Assembly: GCF_021310995.1 (NCBI RefSeq)
Contig: NZ_CP054150.1
Coordinates: forward strand, 1,364,001 to 1,428,000
Source: Agrobacterium vaccinii
Lineage (GTDB): Bacteria; Pseudomonadota; Alphaproteobacteria; Rhizobiales; Rhizobiaceae
Reading direction: 5' to 3'
DNA length: 64,000 nucleotides
In this document: piece by piece, positions 28,231 to 38,316 of the stretch
How positions within the stretch are numbered: position 1 is the first letter of the stretch
How the letters are laid out: each line of letters starts with the position of its first letter
The notes under the pieces: model-generated
Told to the model about the DNA's origin: nothing
What the model saw: the letters and a program-made list of their open reading frames with translations, nothing else
The model's database searches: none
Made by a program: the position numbers and the translations under genes

Positions 28231-28806
28231 TCAGAAACTTTCCGACGTACCGTCGGAGTAGATAACCTTGATCACATTGAGCACGGCCTTCGCAGTCCCG
28301 GTCGAGACTGGTCCGGTCAGCTTGTCGTATGGTTCAGCCTGAATGAAGGGATTGTCCTCCCAGGTGTAGAACGTCTCGCTCACTACGGTCTTTCCTGGAG
28401 GGATCTTAATGTCGAGCTTGCTCTCGCCATCAATGATCTTGTCCCCGAAGGCGTCGGTAATCGATACGGTGTGAGCGATTGCTACGACTGTTTTCTTTGA
28501 CGTGTTCTTGAAACTGGGTACGAGTTCGACGCGATCATTAAAAATCTGGGTCTGATAGTTTTTTCTCTGGACGCGCAATTTCGCATTGACCAGTTCCACG
28601 GTTGCCTTTGCAGAAGTGCTTACAACACCTGCTGCAGTCGGCGCAGCAGCAGTTCCGTCCGAGCCTGGCACAGCAATAGCATCAAAACACGTCAGTCGTT
28701 TCAGCGAGTCGCTCTCTGCCTTGCATGATCGTAGGTCGGCAAGAACATCTGCTTGCGTCGCGCCAGCCGTGAGGCAGAGCATGAGCGGTAAAAATAGCAT
28801 TCGCAC
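28231..28806 (-). CDS. Exported hypothetical protein
   Basis: A 191-residue protein with a signal peptide (MRMLFLPLMLCLTAGATQA-DV). A cysteine pair follows in DLRSCKAESDSLKRLTCFD, a pattern seen in periplasmic VasI-like proteins. The C-terminal ~110 residues are predicted beta-sandwich. Start: GTG at 28806, because AGGAGG lies eight bases upstream; the ATG two codons later is too far away. It lies 56 bases after the large helicase gene on the same strand. The periplasmic location makes a direct defence role uncertain. Confidence 0.6.
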   Translation of the reverse strand: MRMLFLPLMLCLTAGATQADVLADLRSCKAESDSLKRLTCFDAIAVPGSDGTAAAPTAAGVVSTSAKATVELVNAKLRVQRKNYQTQIFNDRVELVPSFKNTSKKTVVAIAHTVSITDAFGDKIIDGESKLDIKIPPGKTVVSETFYTWEDNPFIQAEPYDKLTGPVSTGTAKAVLNVIKVIYSDGTSESF

Positions 28807-28861
28807 CTAAAGTTCCTCCTAGAAATTTACCTCGTCGGCGGACGTCCCTCCGCCGCGCAAC

Positions 28862-31800
28862 CTAGCTCACGCTCTCGACCACTGCTTTCCTGATTAGGCT
28901 ACCTAGCAGTATTTCCAACTCGTCTCCTGCCTCTGCATCCAGAACCGCCTTTGCCAGAGGTGCGCTTCGATTGACCAGCCCCCTTTCCGGCGCGCTTGGA
29001 TCCTTGACGATCGTGAACTGGTAGGTCTCCTGACCGCGATCAAGGTAACGCAGCCGAACTTTGCTTCCGAGGCGCACGGTGCCGCTTTTCACTGCCGCTG
29101 GCGTGGGGCGATCAGGCTTCCCTTGAGGGATGTCCACGGGTAGCACAAGCTGTTCGATCGCGGCGCGACCGACATTCGTTGTTGCTGCTGTCGTGGTCAC
29201 AGCTAGCGGCGTTGGTGTCGTCACGACAGCACGCTCAGCGAGCTTGGTCTTCAACTGTTCCAAGCGCTCGCTGATGGCCGCCCGGAGCCTCTCTGCCTCA
29301 CGACGGGGATCGTCGAACCAGTCGGTCGACCAGACACGGTGGATGTTCCAGCCAAGGCTCTCCAGTATCTCCTGACGGTGACGGTCGCGATCACGAGCTG
29401 ATCGAGATGAGTGGTAGGTCGCTCCGTCGCATTCGACCCCCATGAGGAAGCCATGCGGCCACTGCGGATGGCGGACGCCCAGATCGATGGAATAGCCACC
29501 TGCTCCGACCTGAGGTACCGCTGTACATCCCATGGACTCGATCTGGGCAGCGACAAATTCCTCAAGCGGAGAGTCAAACGCGCCATGCGTCCCGGTTCCC
29601 GCCTGCAGAGGGCCACCCGCGCTGTACTCTAGCCAGCGTTTGAGCATCCAGGCACCTGCGTTTCCGGTCTCCTCGGCTGTGATGTCTGAAGGCGTCATCG
29701 ACGTGAAGGTCTTGATCTGCTCCTTTGCGCGGGAGAACAGCACGTTTAGACGTCTGCGGCCCGTGGGACCAGCGATGGGGCCGAAATGTTGCGCCACCTT
29801 GCCGCCTTCCGACGGTGGGCCGTAGACCGTTGACACGAAGATTACGTCGCGCTCGTCTCCCTGCACGTTCTCGAGGTTCTTGACGAAGAACTCCTCGAGA
29901 CCATCACGTTCGTGGAGCCACCTATCAACAAATTCTCCGGCGGCGCTGTCTCGTGCAATCTCATACTGGATACGCTCGTTGATGTAGTCGGACTGGGCCT
30001 TGTTGACCGCGACGATGCCCAGCGACCGGCTTGAATCATGACGCATGAAGTTCAACGCGGCCTCGACGACTGCATGCGCTTCCGTCGTATTCACGCCCGC
30101 CTTATAGATGCCACCAGTCTGCACAAGCGATACACCCATCCTCGGATTATCTTCGTTGGCAGACGGAAAGACGGTAAGTCTGTCCTTGTAGATCAAGCTG
30201 TTTGAAAATCTGATAAGGCCCGAATGCTTTGATCGGTAGTGCCAGGTGAGCATTCGGCGCGGCCGGAACGCGCTGTTTGCCATTTCGAGGACTGACTCCT
30301 CGGTCACTGCGTCGGTTTCCTCGTCGTCAACGGTGTCTGCGATGCTCTTGTGGAAGAAGTTGGTCGGCGGAAGTTGCTGGGTGTCGCCAACAATCATTGC
30401 CTGCCTGCTTCTGAACAAGGCACCGATGGCGTCCTCCGGTGGCATCTGCGAGGCTTCGTCGATGATGCAGATGTCGAACTCCAAGGTGTTCTTCTGGATG
30501 TACTGAGCCACCGCGAGAGGCGACATCATCCAGCAGGGCTTGAGAGCCAGAAGGGCACGCCCTGCCCGCTTTGTGATGTCTCGCACCGGAACCCTGATCT
30601 TCTTCTGCCCTGCCAAATGCTCGAGCAGACCCATTTCGGTGTATTCGGCGACTCGTCCACGTGCGTTTCCTACAGGCGGCCGCGATCCGGAAATCAACTG
30701 GTGGCGCAGCGCCTTGCGGGAGAGAATCGTGATCTCATCATCAAGCGACTTCAGTCTCGCGCGGAGAGCCTCTAACTGCCGTCCCGAATAGTTCACAAGT
30801 TCTCGACCGTACTTGTCATAGACCCGGCCAGCAGCCGCGCGGCGAAGCATGGCCTCGACATGGCCGGAGACGTCTACCGTGCCCACTTGCCTCACTAGCA
30901 TATCGACTGTTTCGAGAAGGCCCATGCGAGCGATCTCTGACCTCGATTTTGCAACGTTCGTCCAATGTGCGAAAGCTTCTGCGTCCTTGGATGCGACTGA
31001 AAGATACGCTGCCGCCTGCACGTATGTCAGCTTATTGATCTTGGCGCCCATGTCGAGGAGACCTTCGACAGAAAGCCGCGCAAGGAGCGCCTGCGCATTT
31101 TCGGCAGCTTGGTGTGCGACTTTTGATGATGAAAGCAATTCCTGGAGGTGACCCTTGTGCGCCGCCAAGGCCAATGCGCTTCCATAACGATGCTTCTGAA
31201 GCAGGTGCGCGACTTCAACCAGGTAATCGATTGTATCTCGCTTGCTCTTCCATCCATGGAAGTAACTGCCAAGCACCGAGGCAAGTTCGCTGCGATCAAG
31301 TCTTCCGACCAGTTCCTGGAGTTCGCGAACCTCGTCTGCGAATATCCGTAGATTCGAACTGGTCACGGCTGCATGGCGATGGAATATCTGAGTGAGCAGT
31401 CTCAACTCAGCGTCGGTGGATTTCAACTCCTCAAGTTTCGTTTCGAGCTTCACACGGGTTCCCGACAGGTCGCGAAGTGCGGCCTCGGACGGCAAGCCCG
31501 TAAGAGTTGGGATGTTGACCAGAGTGTCGACGATCCCGCTTTTCAGGAAGTCACGCACTTCCCGATTGTTGAAGCCGCCGAGCTGGGCATCCACGTTCTC
31601 GTAAAAGGCCGTCAGTTCTCCGAAGCTCTCGAAATCCGTGTCAATGCCATCGAACCGGGTTCCGAACACGCCGCTGTTCGTTGCGCGCGCGCTGAATCGG
31701 GCCTCTTCTTCGAGTTGATCGCGCGCTGCACCGAAATGCTGGACCGCAAGCTGTTTGTCGAACTTTCCGGCTTTCGAGATCGCGAGATAGAAGGACTTTG

Positions 31801-34309
31801 CATCCCTGAACGTCGATGACAGGAAGCTGAAAGCTCCCGCCCCTCGCATCGCCCCGAGATGCCGATCAATATCGGATGCTCGAACATCCGATCGCAAAGA
31901 CAAGTGTCCTTCCAAAGTGCGCCGCTTGTCCCGCAGGGAAATTCCGGCCTCTAGCATCGATTTCAATGTGGCGACGGCACCAGCGTCCCCAAGAATGGTC
32001 GAGCGCATACGCAATACGTCGATACGCGCCGACGCGACGATATCGGCTGCTTTTCCAAGCGATCCCACGGTCCAGCCCGCCGCCGGCGGATGGTGAGAGA
32101 TGAACTCGTCAGCCGTTGCGAGCACTTGTTCCAGATCGGCGATCGTGGACTCTATGGCCGATACCTCCAGGGAGCGACCAGCCGCATCCAAGGATTTCAG
32201 ACCAGCAGCGCTGATGATCTCGTTGATCCGGTCTAACTTCTGAACGATGTCCTGGCCATGCGGATCAACCAGTTCCGTAGACACTCTGCTTGCGAGCAAG
32301 CGCGCCGCATCGCAATCCTTGAAGAAGTTCGAGATTTCGCCCGGGTACGCGTACGTTGCTATCGTCACTTCTGAATCGGAAAATTCCCCCTCGACAAGCT
32401 CGCGGATGGAAGCCGCCAGACTCTCGAAGTCGGATATGTCTGCCAGCGAGAGATCGTCCTCCAGGCCTAATCCCAGCAGTATGTCCACCGCATCCTTGAG
32501 CTGTTCGTAAGCTTCGGCTGATCTGTGGGTTAGTGCGAGGATTGCCGACCTCTTGAACTGGCTCGTATCGAGGTTGATGGTACCCTGCCAATGCAGACGG
32601 TCAGCGACCGGGGACGAACCTAGATTTGAAAGCCATTTCGTCTGCGCTACCAGCTCTTCAATTTCGTGACGCCTGAACTCCCGGGATGGGAGTGAATGCT
32701 CTGACAGGCCCACGGGCGACATCGCGTCCAGCAGATGCTGTGTGGCAATCGCGCGCCCTAGAACGCGGTGCACGGTTTCGCCTGTGCCTTCCCACTCACT
32801 TGACAGAATGGCGACGTACCGTGACAGGCTCTCCCTCACCGCGATAAAGCGATCCCTGTTTTCCTTCAACTCCGCGGGCAGCCTCTCTCGCACGCCTATG
32901 CGCTCTCGCACGGAACGCATAAATTCGTCTTTGGAGCTTCGTCCGGCCAGGAGCGGCAGGACGAACTCGCCCAGGCCAACAGCCTCGAGGCGGCTTTGCA
33001 CGACCTCCAGAGCGGCTGACTTCTCCGCGACGAAAAGAACCTTCTTGCCTTTCGAGAGCGCCGTCGCGATCGCATTGACAATGGTGTCGGACTTACCCGT
33101 TCCCGGTGGGCCTTCAACCGCCAGGTTCTTTCCTCTGGCAACGTCAACAAGAACGCTGAACTGACTTGCGTCCGCCTTCTTCACCAAATGCGGAACTTCA
33201 GCCTCGACGTCGGGTGCGTCGACCTCGTACTCTTCTGCAACCGCGCCCGCCTCGGATGTTTCCGATCCCACAAGGATGGATTCAACGATAGCGTTCTTTG
33301 AGAAGTCGGACGAACTCGAGTCCAGGTCTTCGTACATTGCCATACGTGCCGCCGGGAATACCGAGAACGTTATCCGGCGCCGCACCTGCCAGGGAAGCTT
33401 GGCATGCCGAATGTCAGCGATCTCCTCAAAGTATTCCTCGAGCGATCCGCCCTGGAATAATGGGAGGTCGATATTGAATTCACGCTTGAATTTCTCCCGC
33501 AGGACTAGGTTGGTTTCCGCCTCCTCTCCTGTCCCCTGAACCGAGAACACCGGGCCTCCGGGCGTCTTCTTCCGCTCGACCACGACTGGAGCAAGAACGA
33601 GAGGTGAAAGATAGACGCGATCATCGGCGCGGGCGGGATCCTTCCATTCTAAGAAGCCAAACGCACCGCGCAGCAAGTTGAGACCAGTTTCCTGCTGGGC
33701 AGTCCTCCCCTTGGTCACGAGCGCATTCATTTTTCGCTCGAGATCTGGTGCTAGCAGCAGCGTCTGGATAGTGTCGTCTTCGTAACGGTCGTCGTTGACC
33801 ACGTCGTCGGGAGGCGGAAGCTCGAAGCTCGGATTGATGCCGTTGTTTTTTGCATGCTGCGCTAGGGACTCGTCCTTGCGCGTGACCCTCTTTGGCATTC
33901 CGAGACTGTCACGAACCCTATCTCGGAGCGCGCGCTCGGCCTTTCTGATCCGATCAGGATAGTCTAGTGCCTCGGGATCGAGCGCCTTGCTCGTCTCTAT
34001 GTATTCCTCGTCGGTCCGCAGGGCGATCGATACGGCTTCTACGAATTTTTGGGCCAGTTCGTCCTTCGCATCCTCTTCCAATGACGGGAGTGACCTGAAC
34101 TTCAATGAACCGTCGTTGTTAATGCTGTAGAAAATCCGATCGGGCAGCTCGTCGACAACTCTGATCTGACTTGCCGACCGTCCGTCAAAACTCATGTTGA
34201 CGAGCGGATTTCTTGACGTGAGGTCGAGAAGTCGGGGGCGGATGTCCTCAATTTTACTGGCGACAAGCTTTGAGAAGTCGCGGAACGGAGGACTGGCATG
34301 CTCGTTCAT
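28862..34309 (-). CDS. DUF4011-type SF1 helicase with Vsr-like nuclease and GreA-like C-terminus
   Basis: An 1815-residue multidomain protein. The N-terminus matches DUF4011 (RLLDLTSRNPLVNMSF). The superfamily 1 helicase core has Walker A GPPGTGKSDT (about residue 400), Walker B IDEASQMPPEDA (about 1283) and VGDTQQLPPT (about 1307), split by a long helical insertion. A nuclease domain of the Vsr/REase-MTES type follows at about 1580 (SPLEEFVAAQIESMG, then FLMGVECDGATYHSSRSARD). The last ~70 residues (LGSKVRLRYLD to LEILLG) resemble the C-terminal domain of GreA/GreB. The start at 34309 opens at the DUF4011 motif; the longer frame adds 62 unrelated residues. Proteins of this design recur in defence islands. 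Confidence 0.85.
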   Translation of the reverse strand: MNEHASPPFRDFSKLVASKIEDIRPRLLDLTSRNPLVNMSFDGRSASQIRVVDELPDRIFYSINNDGSLKFRSLPSLEEDAKDELAQKFVEAVSIALRTDEEYIETSKALDPEALDYPDRIRKAERALRDRVRDSLGMPKRVTRKDESLAQHAKNNGINPSFELPPPDDVVNDDRYEDDTIQTLLLAPDLERKMNALVTKGRTAQQETGLNLLRGAFGFLEWKDPARADDRVYLSPLVLAPVVVERKKTPGGPVFSVQGTGEEAETNLVLREKFKREFNIDLPLFQGGSLEEYFEEIADIRHAKLPWQVRRRITFSVFPAARMAMYEDLDSSSSDFSKNAIVESILVGSETSEAGAVAEEYEVDAPDVEAEVPHLVKKADASQFSVLVDVARGKNLAVEGPPGTGKSDTIVNAIATALSKGKKVLFVAEKSAALEVVQSRLEAVGLGEFVLPLLAGRSSKDEFMRSVRERIGVRERLPAELKENRDRFIAVRESLSRYVAILSSEWEGTGETVHRVLGRAIATQHLLDAMSPVGLSEHSLPSREFRRHEIEELVAQTKWLSNLGSSPVADRLHWQGTINLDTSQFKRSAILALTHRSAEAYEQLKDAVDILLGLGLEDDLSLADISDFESLAASIRELVEGEFSDSEVTIATYAYPGEISNFFKDCDAARLLASRVSTELVDPHGQDIVQKLDRINEIISAAGLKSLDAAGRSLEVSAIESTIADLEQVLATADEFISHHPPAAGWTVGSLGKAADIVASARIDVLRMRSTILGDAGAVATLKSMLEAGISLRDKRRTLEGHLSLRSDVRASDIDRHLGAMRGAGAFSFLSSTFRDAKSFYLAISKAGKFDKQLAVQHFGAARDQLEEEARFSARATNSGVFGTRFDGIDTDFESFGELTAFYENVDAQLGGFNNREVRDFLKSGIVDTLVNIPTLTGLPSEAALRDLSGTRVKLETKLEELKSTDAELRLLTQIFHRHAAVTSSNLRIFADEVRELQELVGRLDRSELASVLGSYFHGWKSKRDTIDYLVEVAHLLQKHRYGSALALAAHKGHLQELLSSSKVAHQAAENAQALLARLSVEGLLDMGAKINKLTYVQAAAYLSVASKDAEAFAHWTNVAKSRSEIARMGLLETVDMLVRQVGTVDVSGHVEAMLRRAAAGRVYDKYGRELVNYSGRQLEALRARLKSLDDEITILSRKALRHQLISGSRPPVGNARGRVAEYTEMGLLEHLAGQKKIRVPVRDITKRAGRALLALKPCWMMSPLAVAQYIQKNTLEFDICIIDEASQMPPEDAIGALFRSRQAMIVGDTQQLPPTNFFHKSIADTVDDEETDAVTEESVLEMANSAFRPRRMLTWHYRSKHSGLIRFSNSLIYKDRLTVFPSANEDNPRMGVSLVQTGGIYKAGVNTTEAHAVVEAALNFMRHDSSRSLGIVAVNKAQSDYINERIQYEIARDSAAGEFVDRWLHERDGLEEFFVKNLENVQGDERDVIFVSTVYGPPSEGGKVAQHFGPIAGPTGRRRLNVLFSRAKEQIKTFTSMTPSDITAEETGNAGAWMLKRWLEYSAGGPLQAGTGTHGAFDSPLEEFVAAQIESMGCTAVPQVGAGGYSIDLGVRHPQWPHGFLMGVECDGATYHSSRSARDRDRHRQEILESLGWNIHRVWSTDWFDDPRREAERLRAAISERLEQLKTKLAERAVVTTPTPLAVTTTAATTNVGRAAIEQLVLPVDIPQGKPDRPTPAAVKSGTVRLGSKVRLRYLDRGQETYQFTIVKDPSAPERGLVNRSAPLAKAVLDAEAGDELEILLGSLIRKAVVESVS

Positions 34310-34758
34310 GGAATCAAGTCCATTGCTGATTTGAGATAGTATTTGTGTCCCACAGTCACAACCTATGATCAAGGTGGAAGTATTAGAGATCGTTAATTTC
34401 CAACAGCAGTCGCTTGAGGCTAAATTTATAATACTAGCCCGAGAAAGACGCAGTCCCGAGCACCGCCAAGCAAACCTTGGATATACAAAAATCATTCGTG
34501 GCTTTGATGTCGAAGACCTCTAGCTCCACAAACCTAACCTTCTCACGACAGCAAACCAGGTTGCGACGTGTCCAACGCACCGCGATGATGAATTCGGAGA
34601 TTGCCCAATAGTGGCCGCCGTAAACCGAAATTCTGAACCGTTAAGGCAGTCGTTGTATGTGTCGGCTATACGGGCTCTGGCGAACGCGGATAATTGTTCG
34701 GTGCGCCCAGCAATGCTCGGTTCCTTGCGAATTCTCTGTCGCTTTGATACAAAAAGTA
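34310..34758. other. 449-base interval without a supported gene
   Basis: AT-rich in its left half (34310-34500), where the helicase promoter should lie. A 93-codon minus frame (34520-34801) and plus frames show no ribosome site or domain. Confidence 0.35.
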
Positions 34759-35088
34759 ATGGGAGATCACAGGGGGCAAAGTCATGCGATCTGGCAAGCA
34801 TTGACCACGGTCAACGCACCCCTTCCGCTTCACATCGATGCAGAGACGCTCGTGGCTTGCCTGCTTCTCGAAGAGACGGAGAAGCGGTGGCGGCCACATG
34901 TGCGCGCTTTCTTTTGTGAGGTCGGCGTCGAAATCCTGATGGACATGGTTGTCGAAGGCTCGGTCACGTTCGAAAATTTTGCAAAGGCCATATCGTTCTG
35001 GAGTGTCGATGAGGGTTACGAAAATGTACGATGGGCTCGGGAGATGGCTGCCGCCTCAGTGACAAAGGCTGATGGAGCTGACGCTTGA
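34759..35088 (+). CDS. Hypothetical protein
   Basis: A 109-residue helical protein beginning MGDHRGQSHAIW, without recognised domain. The frame is longer upstream, but the composition becomes cysteine- and arginine-rich and unlikely there. The ribosome site before 34759 is weak. It is divergent from the helicase gene and convergent with the broken DUF429 gene. Confidence 0.4.
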   Translation: MGDHRGQSHAIWQALTTVNAPLPLHIDAETLVACLLLEETEKRWRPHVRAFFCEVGVEILMDMVVEGSVTFENFAKAISFWSVDEGYENVRWAREMAAASVTKADGADA

Positions 35089-35234
35089 GGCAATCGCCAC
35101 CGTCTCGCTTGGCAACGTCTCGCTTGGCAACGTGCGTCCGACAAATTGGACAGTCTGCGGCGAACTCGATCTGTCTCACCTCGAACACTGAGCGTGCACT
35201 CGCCTTCGTAGTAATGGCCGTAAGCGTCCAGGGA

Positions 35235-36037
35235 TTACAGCGGCTTAGGCACCCAAATCGCCGTTTCCGCATCCCCGTGAGCAACCGCCATCCCATCAAG
35301 CACGCACGCGCCTACCCATGCGCAAACCACGGCATCTAACTTGTCCTCAAAGGCCTTCATCTCATACCCGCGGGCATCGAAACAAGGTATCACCAGCGCT
35401 TTCGCAACTCCGGTTATACGGGCATCAAGCAGTCCGATGATCTGCTGCCAGACATTGAACAATAGCTGTCGACGAGTGCTTGGAACCTCATTCGGCCAGT
35501 ACTTCCCTATCTTCGAATGCTTGTAGGGTAATCGCCGAGCGGCTTTCGCAAGTTCCATCAAAGCCGGATGTGGATACACCTCAATGATCGACGGCCCACT
35601 AATTTCCGACACGGCGAGCGGGTATCCGATCTGACCGAAACCTGTGCGCAGATCATCGCTTACTTTGCCCGGACGCAACGCGCTCGGCGTATGCGTGCCA
35701 CCGCCCCTCGCTCCGTAGAGTGATGAAACAATGTTGTCGGATACTCTGCGTCCAGAGATCGCGGCCATTGAAAGTGGCATGTCGATGGCGACGAGATCGA
35801 CTGTGCATCCGGATTTTGATGAGGCCGCCAAAATGATCGCTGCGGGATCGGGAACGGTGCCTTGATGTCGATGAATGGGCGGATCACCCGCAATCGCCAG
35901 AAATTCATTATAGGATCCGGCAACATCGGCGAGCTCCCATCCTTTTCCCCCGGTCTATTACCAGAGCAACTCCGGAGGGGTTGGTCAGGGTCCACGCCGC
36001 ATCTATGTCGATGACTGCTTTTTTGTTGTTTTGCCAT
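35235..36037 (-). pseudogene. DUF429-family protein, broken by two frameshifts
   Basis: The C-terminal 198 codons (35235-35831) match DUF429 (VDLVAIDMPLS, YPHPALMELA and DKLDAVVCAW motifs). Upstream the frame continues as GWELADVAGSYNEF until a shift at an AAAA run near 35943-35946. Beyond it the reading continues as VIDIDAAWTLTNPSGVALV in another frame, and a second shift at an AAAAAA run near 36020 is needed to reach the ATG at 36037 (MAKQQK). Both lesions are one extra A in a homopolymer, so either decay or a sequencing error is possible. Confidence 0.65.
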
Positions 36038-36238
36038 CATGCGCACGGCTCATCCAGATTTGAGGTTCCATCAGCTCGAGATACCTTCCCGGCCCTAAAA
36101 ATCTGGAGTGTCTTGTGGCGGACTTCGGGTCGCCCTTCAATCTTTCAACACCATCTCGCCGGGGCGGAACGATGTTGCTTTCAAGATTGGCTAACATGCG
36201 TGGCACCGCTAATGTGCCCCTGATAACAGGAGAGGCAG

Positions 36239-36982
36239 ATGAAGGGTTGTTCTTGGATCTTGATGGCAGCGGCACTGCTGCTCCCGATCTCTAGTGCGCA
36301 GGCGGCATGCTTCGATGTGTCCAAGGGGCAGCCTTCCAGCCTCACCGGTCATCTGACTCATCATATCTTCGCCGGACCTCCGAACTTTGAGAACGTTCAG
36401 AAGGGCGACACACCGGAACCTGGTTACGTCCTGAAACTCGATCACCCCATTTGTATCACTGGGGACGAATTCGCTGATCCTGACCGCATGTTTGATGAAG
36501 TTCAGCTCGTGCCCGGAAACACGAGCAAGGACATGTCCCGTCTGCGCAATACTGATGTCTATGTCGATGTCATGGATCCGATGCCAGCCAAGACTGGTCA
36601 TCACCACCGGCCATTGGTTGTCTGGGTGAAGTCAATCTCCTCATCACGCGACATCACCCTGAGTTACGGGACCGCTGCGACCACTGTCGAGGCCTTCTAC
36701 GCCGCTCTCCGATCAGGCGACGGCAAGCTAGCTGCGAGTTTCGTTGTCCCGGAAAAGACGGAAAAGGGGCCGTTCAGTCCACAAGCGTTGACAGCGTTCT
36801 ATGGTTCTCTCTTCGAACCGATCTCGCTCATTTATATAAAACGATCTCAGGACGACCGTTTTCGGGTCCGAGATCATTTCCGTGGCGGCGCGAAGGCGTG
36901 TGACGGAGTTGCGACCGTCACCACGGTGAAGCGACATGGCCGCGACTTCATAGCAGCCATTCGAGCGGAGTCAGGCTGCTAG
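36239..36982 (+). CDS. Exported DUF4431-like protein
   Basis: A 247-residue protein with a signal peptide (cleavage near AQA-ACFDV). The DUF4431-like segment runs from about residue 35 to 95 (LTGHLTHHIFAG, PGYVLKLDHPICITGDEF). A second half, TTVEAFYAALRSGDGKLAA onward, resembles a snoaL/NTF2-type stress domain. AGGAGAGGCAG precedes the ATG. It probably acts in the periplasm; role unknown. It marks the right-hand end of the defence-rich stretch. Confidence 0.68.
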   Translation: MKGCSWILMAAALLLPISSAQAACFDVSKGQPSSLTGHLTHHIFAGPPNFENVQKGDTPEPGYVLKLDHPICITGDEFADPDRMFDEVQLVPGNTSKDMSRLRNTDVYVDVMDPMPAKTGHHHRPLVVWVKSISSSRDITLSYGTAATTVEAFYAALRSGDGKLAASFVVPEKTEKGPFSPQALTAFYGSLFEPISLIYIKRSQDDRFRVRDHFRGGAKACDGVATVTTVKRHGRDFIAAIRAESGC

Positions 36983-37366
36983 GTGAGATCGGAGTCATCG
37001 ACGCTCTCCGCTGTCTAAATCAACCCACAGATCTCCGCGTGGCTCAGCCTGCAAAATAATCTGGCAACCGATCTACGCGTCACCTTCATAACTGGATTAT
37101 TTCCCAAAGTTCGCCCCGACTAGCAGCGAACGTCTTTCGGGACCGGCACCTCGAGCTAAGCACACTAGAGCGGGGACTAGCTGCCGTTACGGTGAAGGAG
37201 ACAAGGACCCCTGAGCACTACTGTCTTACGCCCATCCTCAATTGCGTTAGTTGTCGATAAGCGTATTAGAACTGGGCAACATCATGCACAAAACGCAAGA
37301 ACTTACATGGCATTGTTTGCGAGGGCTCTGTAAACCAATATAGTCTTAACTACCAGTGAGCCCCCC
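36983..37366. other. Interval between the DUF4431-like gene and lysR, non-coding
   Basis: 384 bases without a supported gene. No terminator hairpin is evident after the DUF4431-like gene. The right end contains the probable promoter of the LysR gene (37317-37344). Confidence 0.4.
37317..37344 (+). promoter_or_regulatory. Probable promoter of the LysR gene
   Basis: TTGCGA at 37317-37322, a 16-base spacer and TATAGT at 37339-37344, 22 bases before the TTG start codon. A fair sigma-70 match. Confidence 0.4.
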
Positions 37367-38281
37367 TTGGATCAGATACTCGCCATACGCACGTTCGTTC
37401 GCGTCGCCGAAGCCGGATCCTTCGCAAAAGCGGCGGACACGTTAAACCTGCCCCGCTCGTCCGTCAGCAAGCTGGTACAGGATCTGGAGGGTCATCTCGG
37501 AACGAAACTTGTGGAACGAACCACTCGCTCGGTAACGATGACCACCGAGGGCGTAGCGTACCATGAACGTGCGATCCGGCTTCTAGCCGATCTCGATGAC
37601 ATGGACGGCACAGTCGCCGGCTCACGCAGTACCCCGAGAGGACGACTGCGCGTGGACATCGGCTCTATTCTGGCAAATCAGATACTCATACCCTCTTTAT
37701 CAGACTTTCAGCTTCAGTATCCCGACATCGATCTCCTTCTCGGCGTCAGCGACCGCTCCGCTGACCTGATCGGCGAAGGAATAGATTGCGTCATTCGTGG
37801 CGGCGCGCTGGCCGATTCCACAATGAAGGCACGTAAATTGTGCGAGCTAGATTACATACTCTGCGCAGCGCCAGCCTATCTGGAGGAGCGAACCCTGCCG
37901 ACGCACCCCGACGACATCCAGGAGCATAGGATCGTCAGCTATTTCTCGGCATCGTCCGGAAAGCGGTTTCCCTTACGCTTCCGCAGAGGTGAAGATCGAA
38001 TTGAATATTTACCCACCTCCAGCGGCGTCTCCGTCAACGAGAGCACCGCGCATCTCAACGCGCTGCTGGCTGGCTTAGGCATCGGACAGAGTTTCGGGTT
38101 TCTGGCAAAGCCCTATATCGAGAGTGGTTCGCTTGTCGAACTCATGCCTGAATGGAAACCGGAAAATCATTCGCTCCATCTCGTCTACCCCGCCGACAGA
38201 TTTCAGAACCCTCGGCTCCGGGCCTTTGCTGACTGGGCCGCGGAACTGTTTGAAGCCGCTGACTTCAGGCGCGGTGCATAA
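37367..38281 (+). CDS. LysR-family transcriptional regulator
   Basis: A 304-residue regulator. The N-terminal winged helix (residues 1-60) has FVRVAEAGSFAKAADTLNL and SSVSKLVQDLEGHLG; a two-lobed effector-binding domain follows from about residue 90 (RGRLRVDIGS). It most resembles the CrgA/YafC-like subgroup often found beside short-chain dehydrogenases. The TTG start gives the normal LysR opening MDQILAIRTF. It lies upstream of an SDR and an MDR gene on the same strand; the dyad at 38302 lies in between and is a candidate binding site. Confidence 0.9.
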   Translation: MDQILAIRTFVRVAEAGSFAKAADTLNLPRSSVSKLVQDLEGHLGTKLVERTTRSVTMTTEGVAYHERAIRLLADLDDMDGTVAGSRSTPRGRLRVDIGSILANQILIPSLSDFQLQYPDIDLLLGVSDRSADLIGEGIDCVIRGGALADSTMKARKLCELDYILCAAPAYLEERTLPTHPDDIQEHRIVSYFSASSGKRFPLRFRRGEDRIEYLPTSSGVSVNESTAHLNALLAGLGIGQSFGFLAKPYIESGSLVELMPEWKPENHSLHLVYPADRFQNPRLRAFADWAAELFEAADFRRGA

Positions 38282-38301
38282 ACCAACATCATCCATGCAC
38301 A

Positions 38302-38316
38302 TGGATAATGTCTCCA
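38302..38316. promoter_or_regulatory. Candidate operator, copy 1 (TGGA-N7-TCCA)
   Basis: TGGATAATGTCTCCA, an inverted repeat lying between lysR and the SDR gene. It is preceded by ATCCATGCACATGGAT, which overlaps it. Close relatives occur at 44734 and 48843. No other copies were noticed in the window. Confidence 0.4.

Noticed and set aside
28862..34309. Many plus-strand frames of 70-150 codons inside the helicase gene
   Set aside because: They are antisense to a coherent 1815-codon gene with clear motifs and show no domains of their own.
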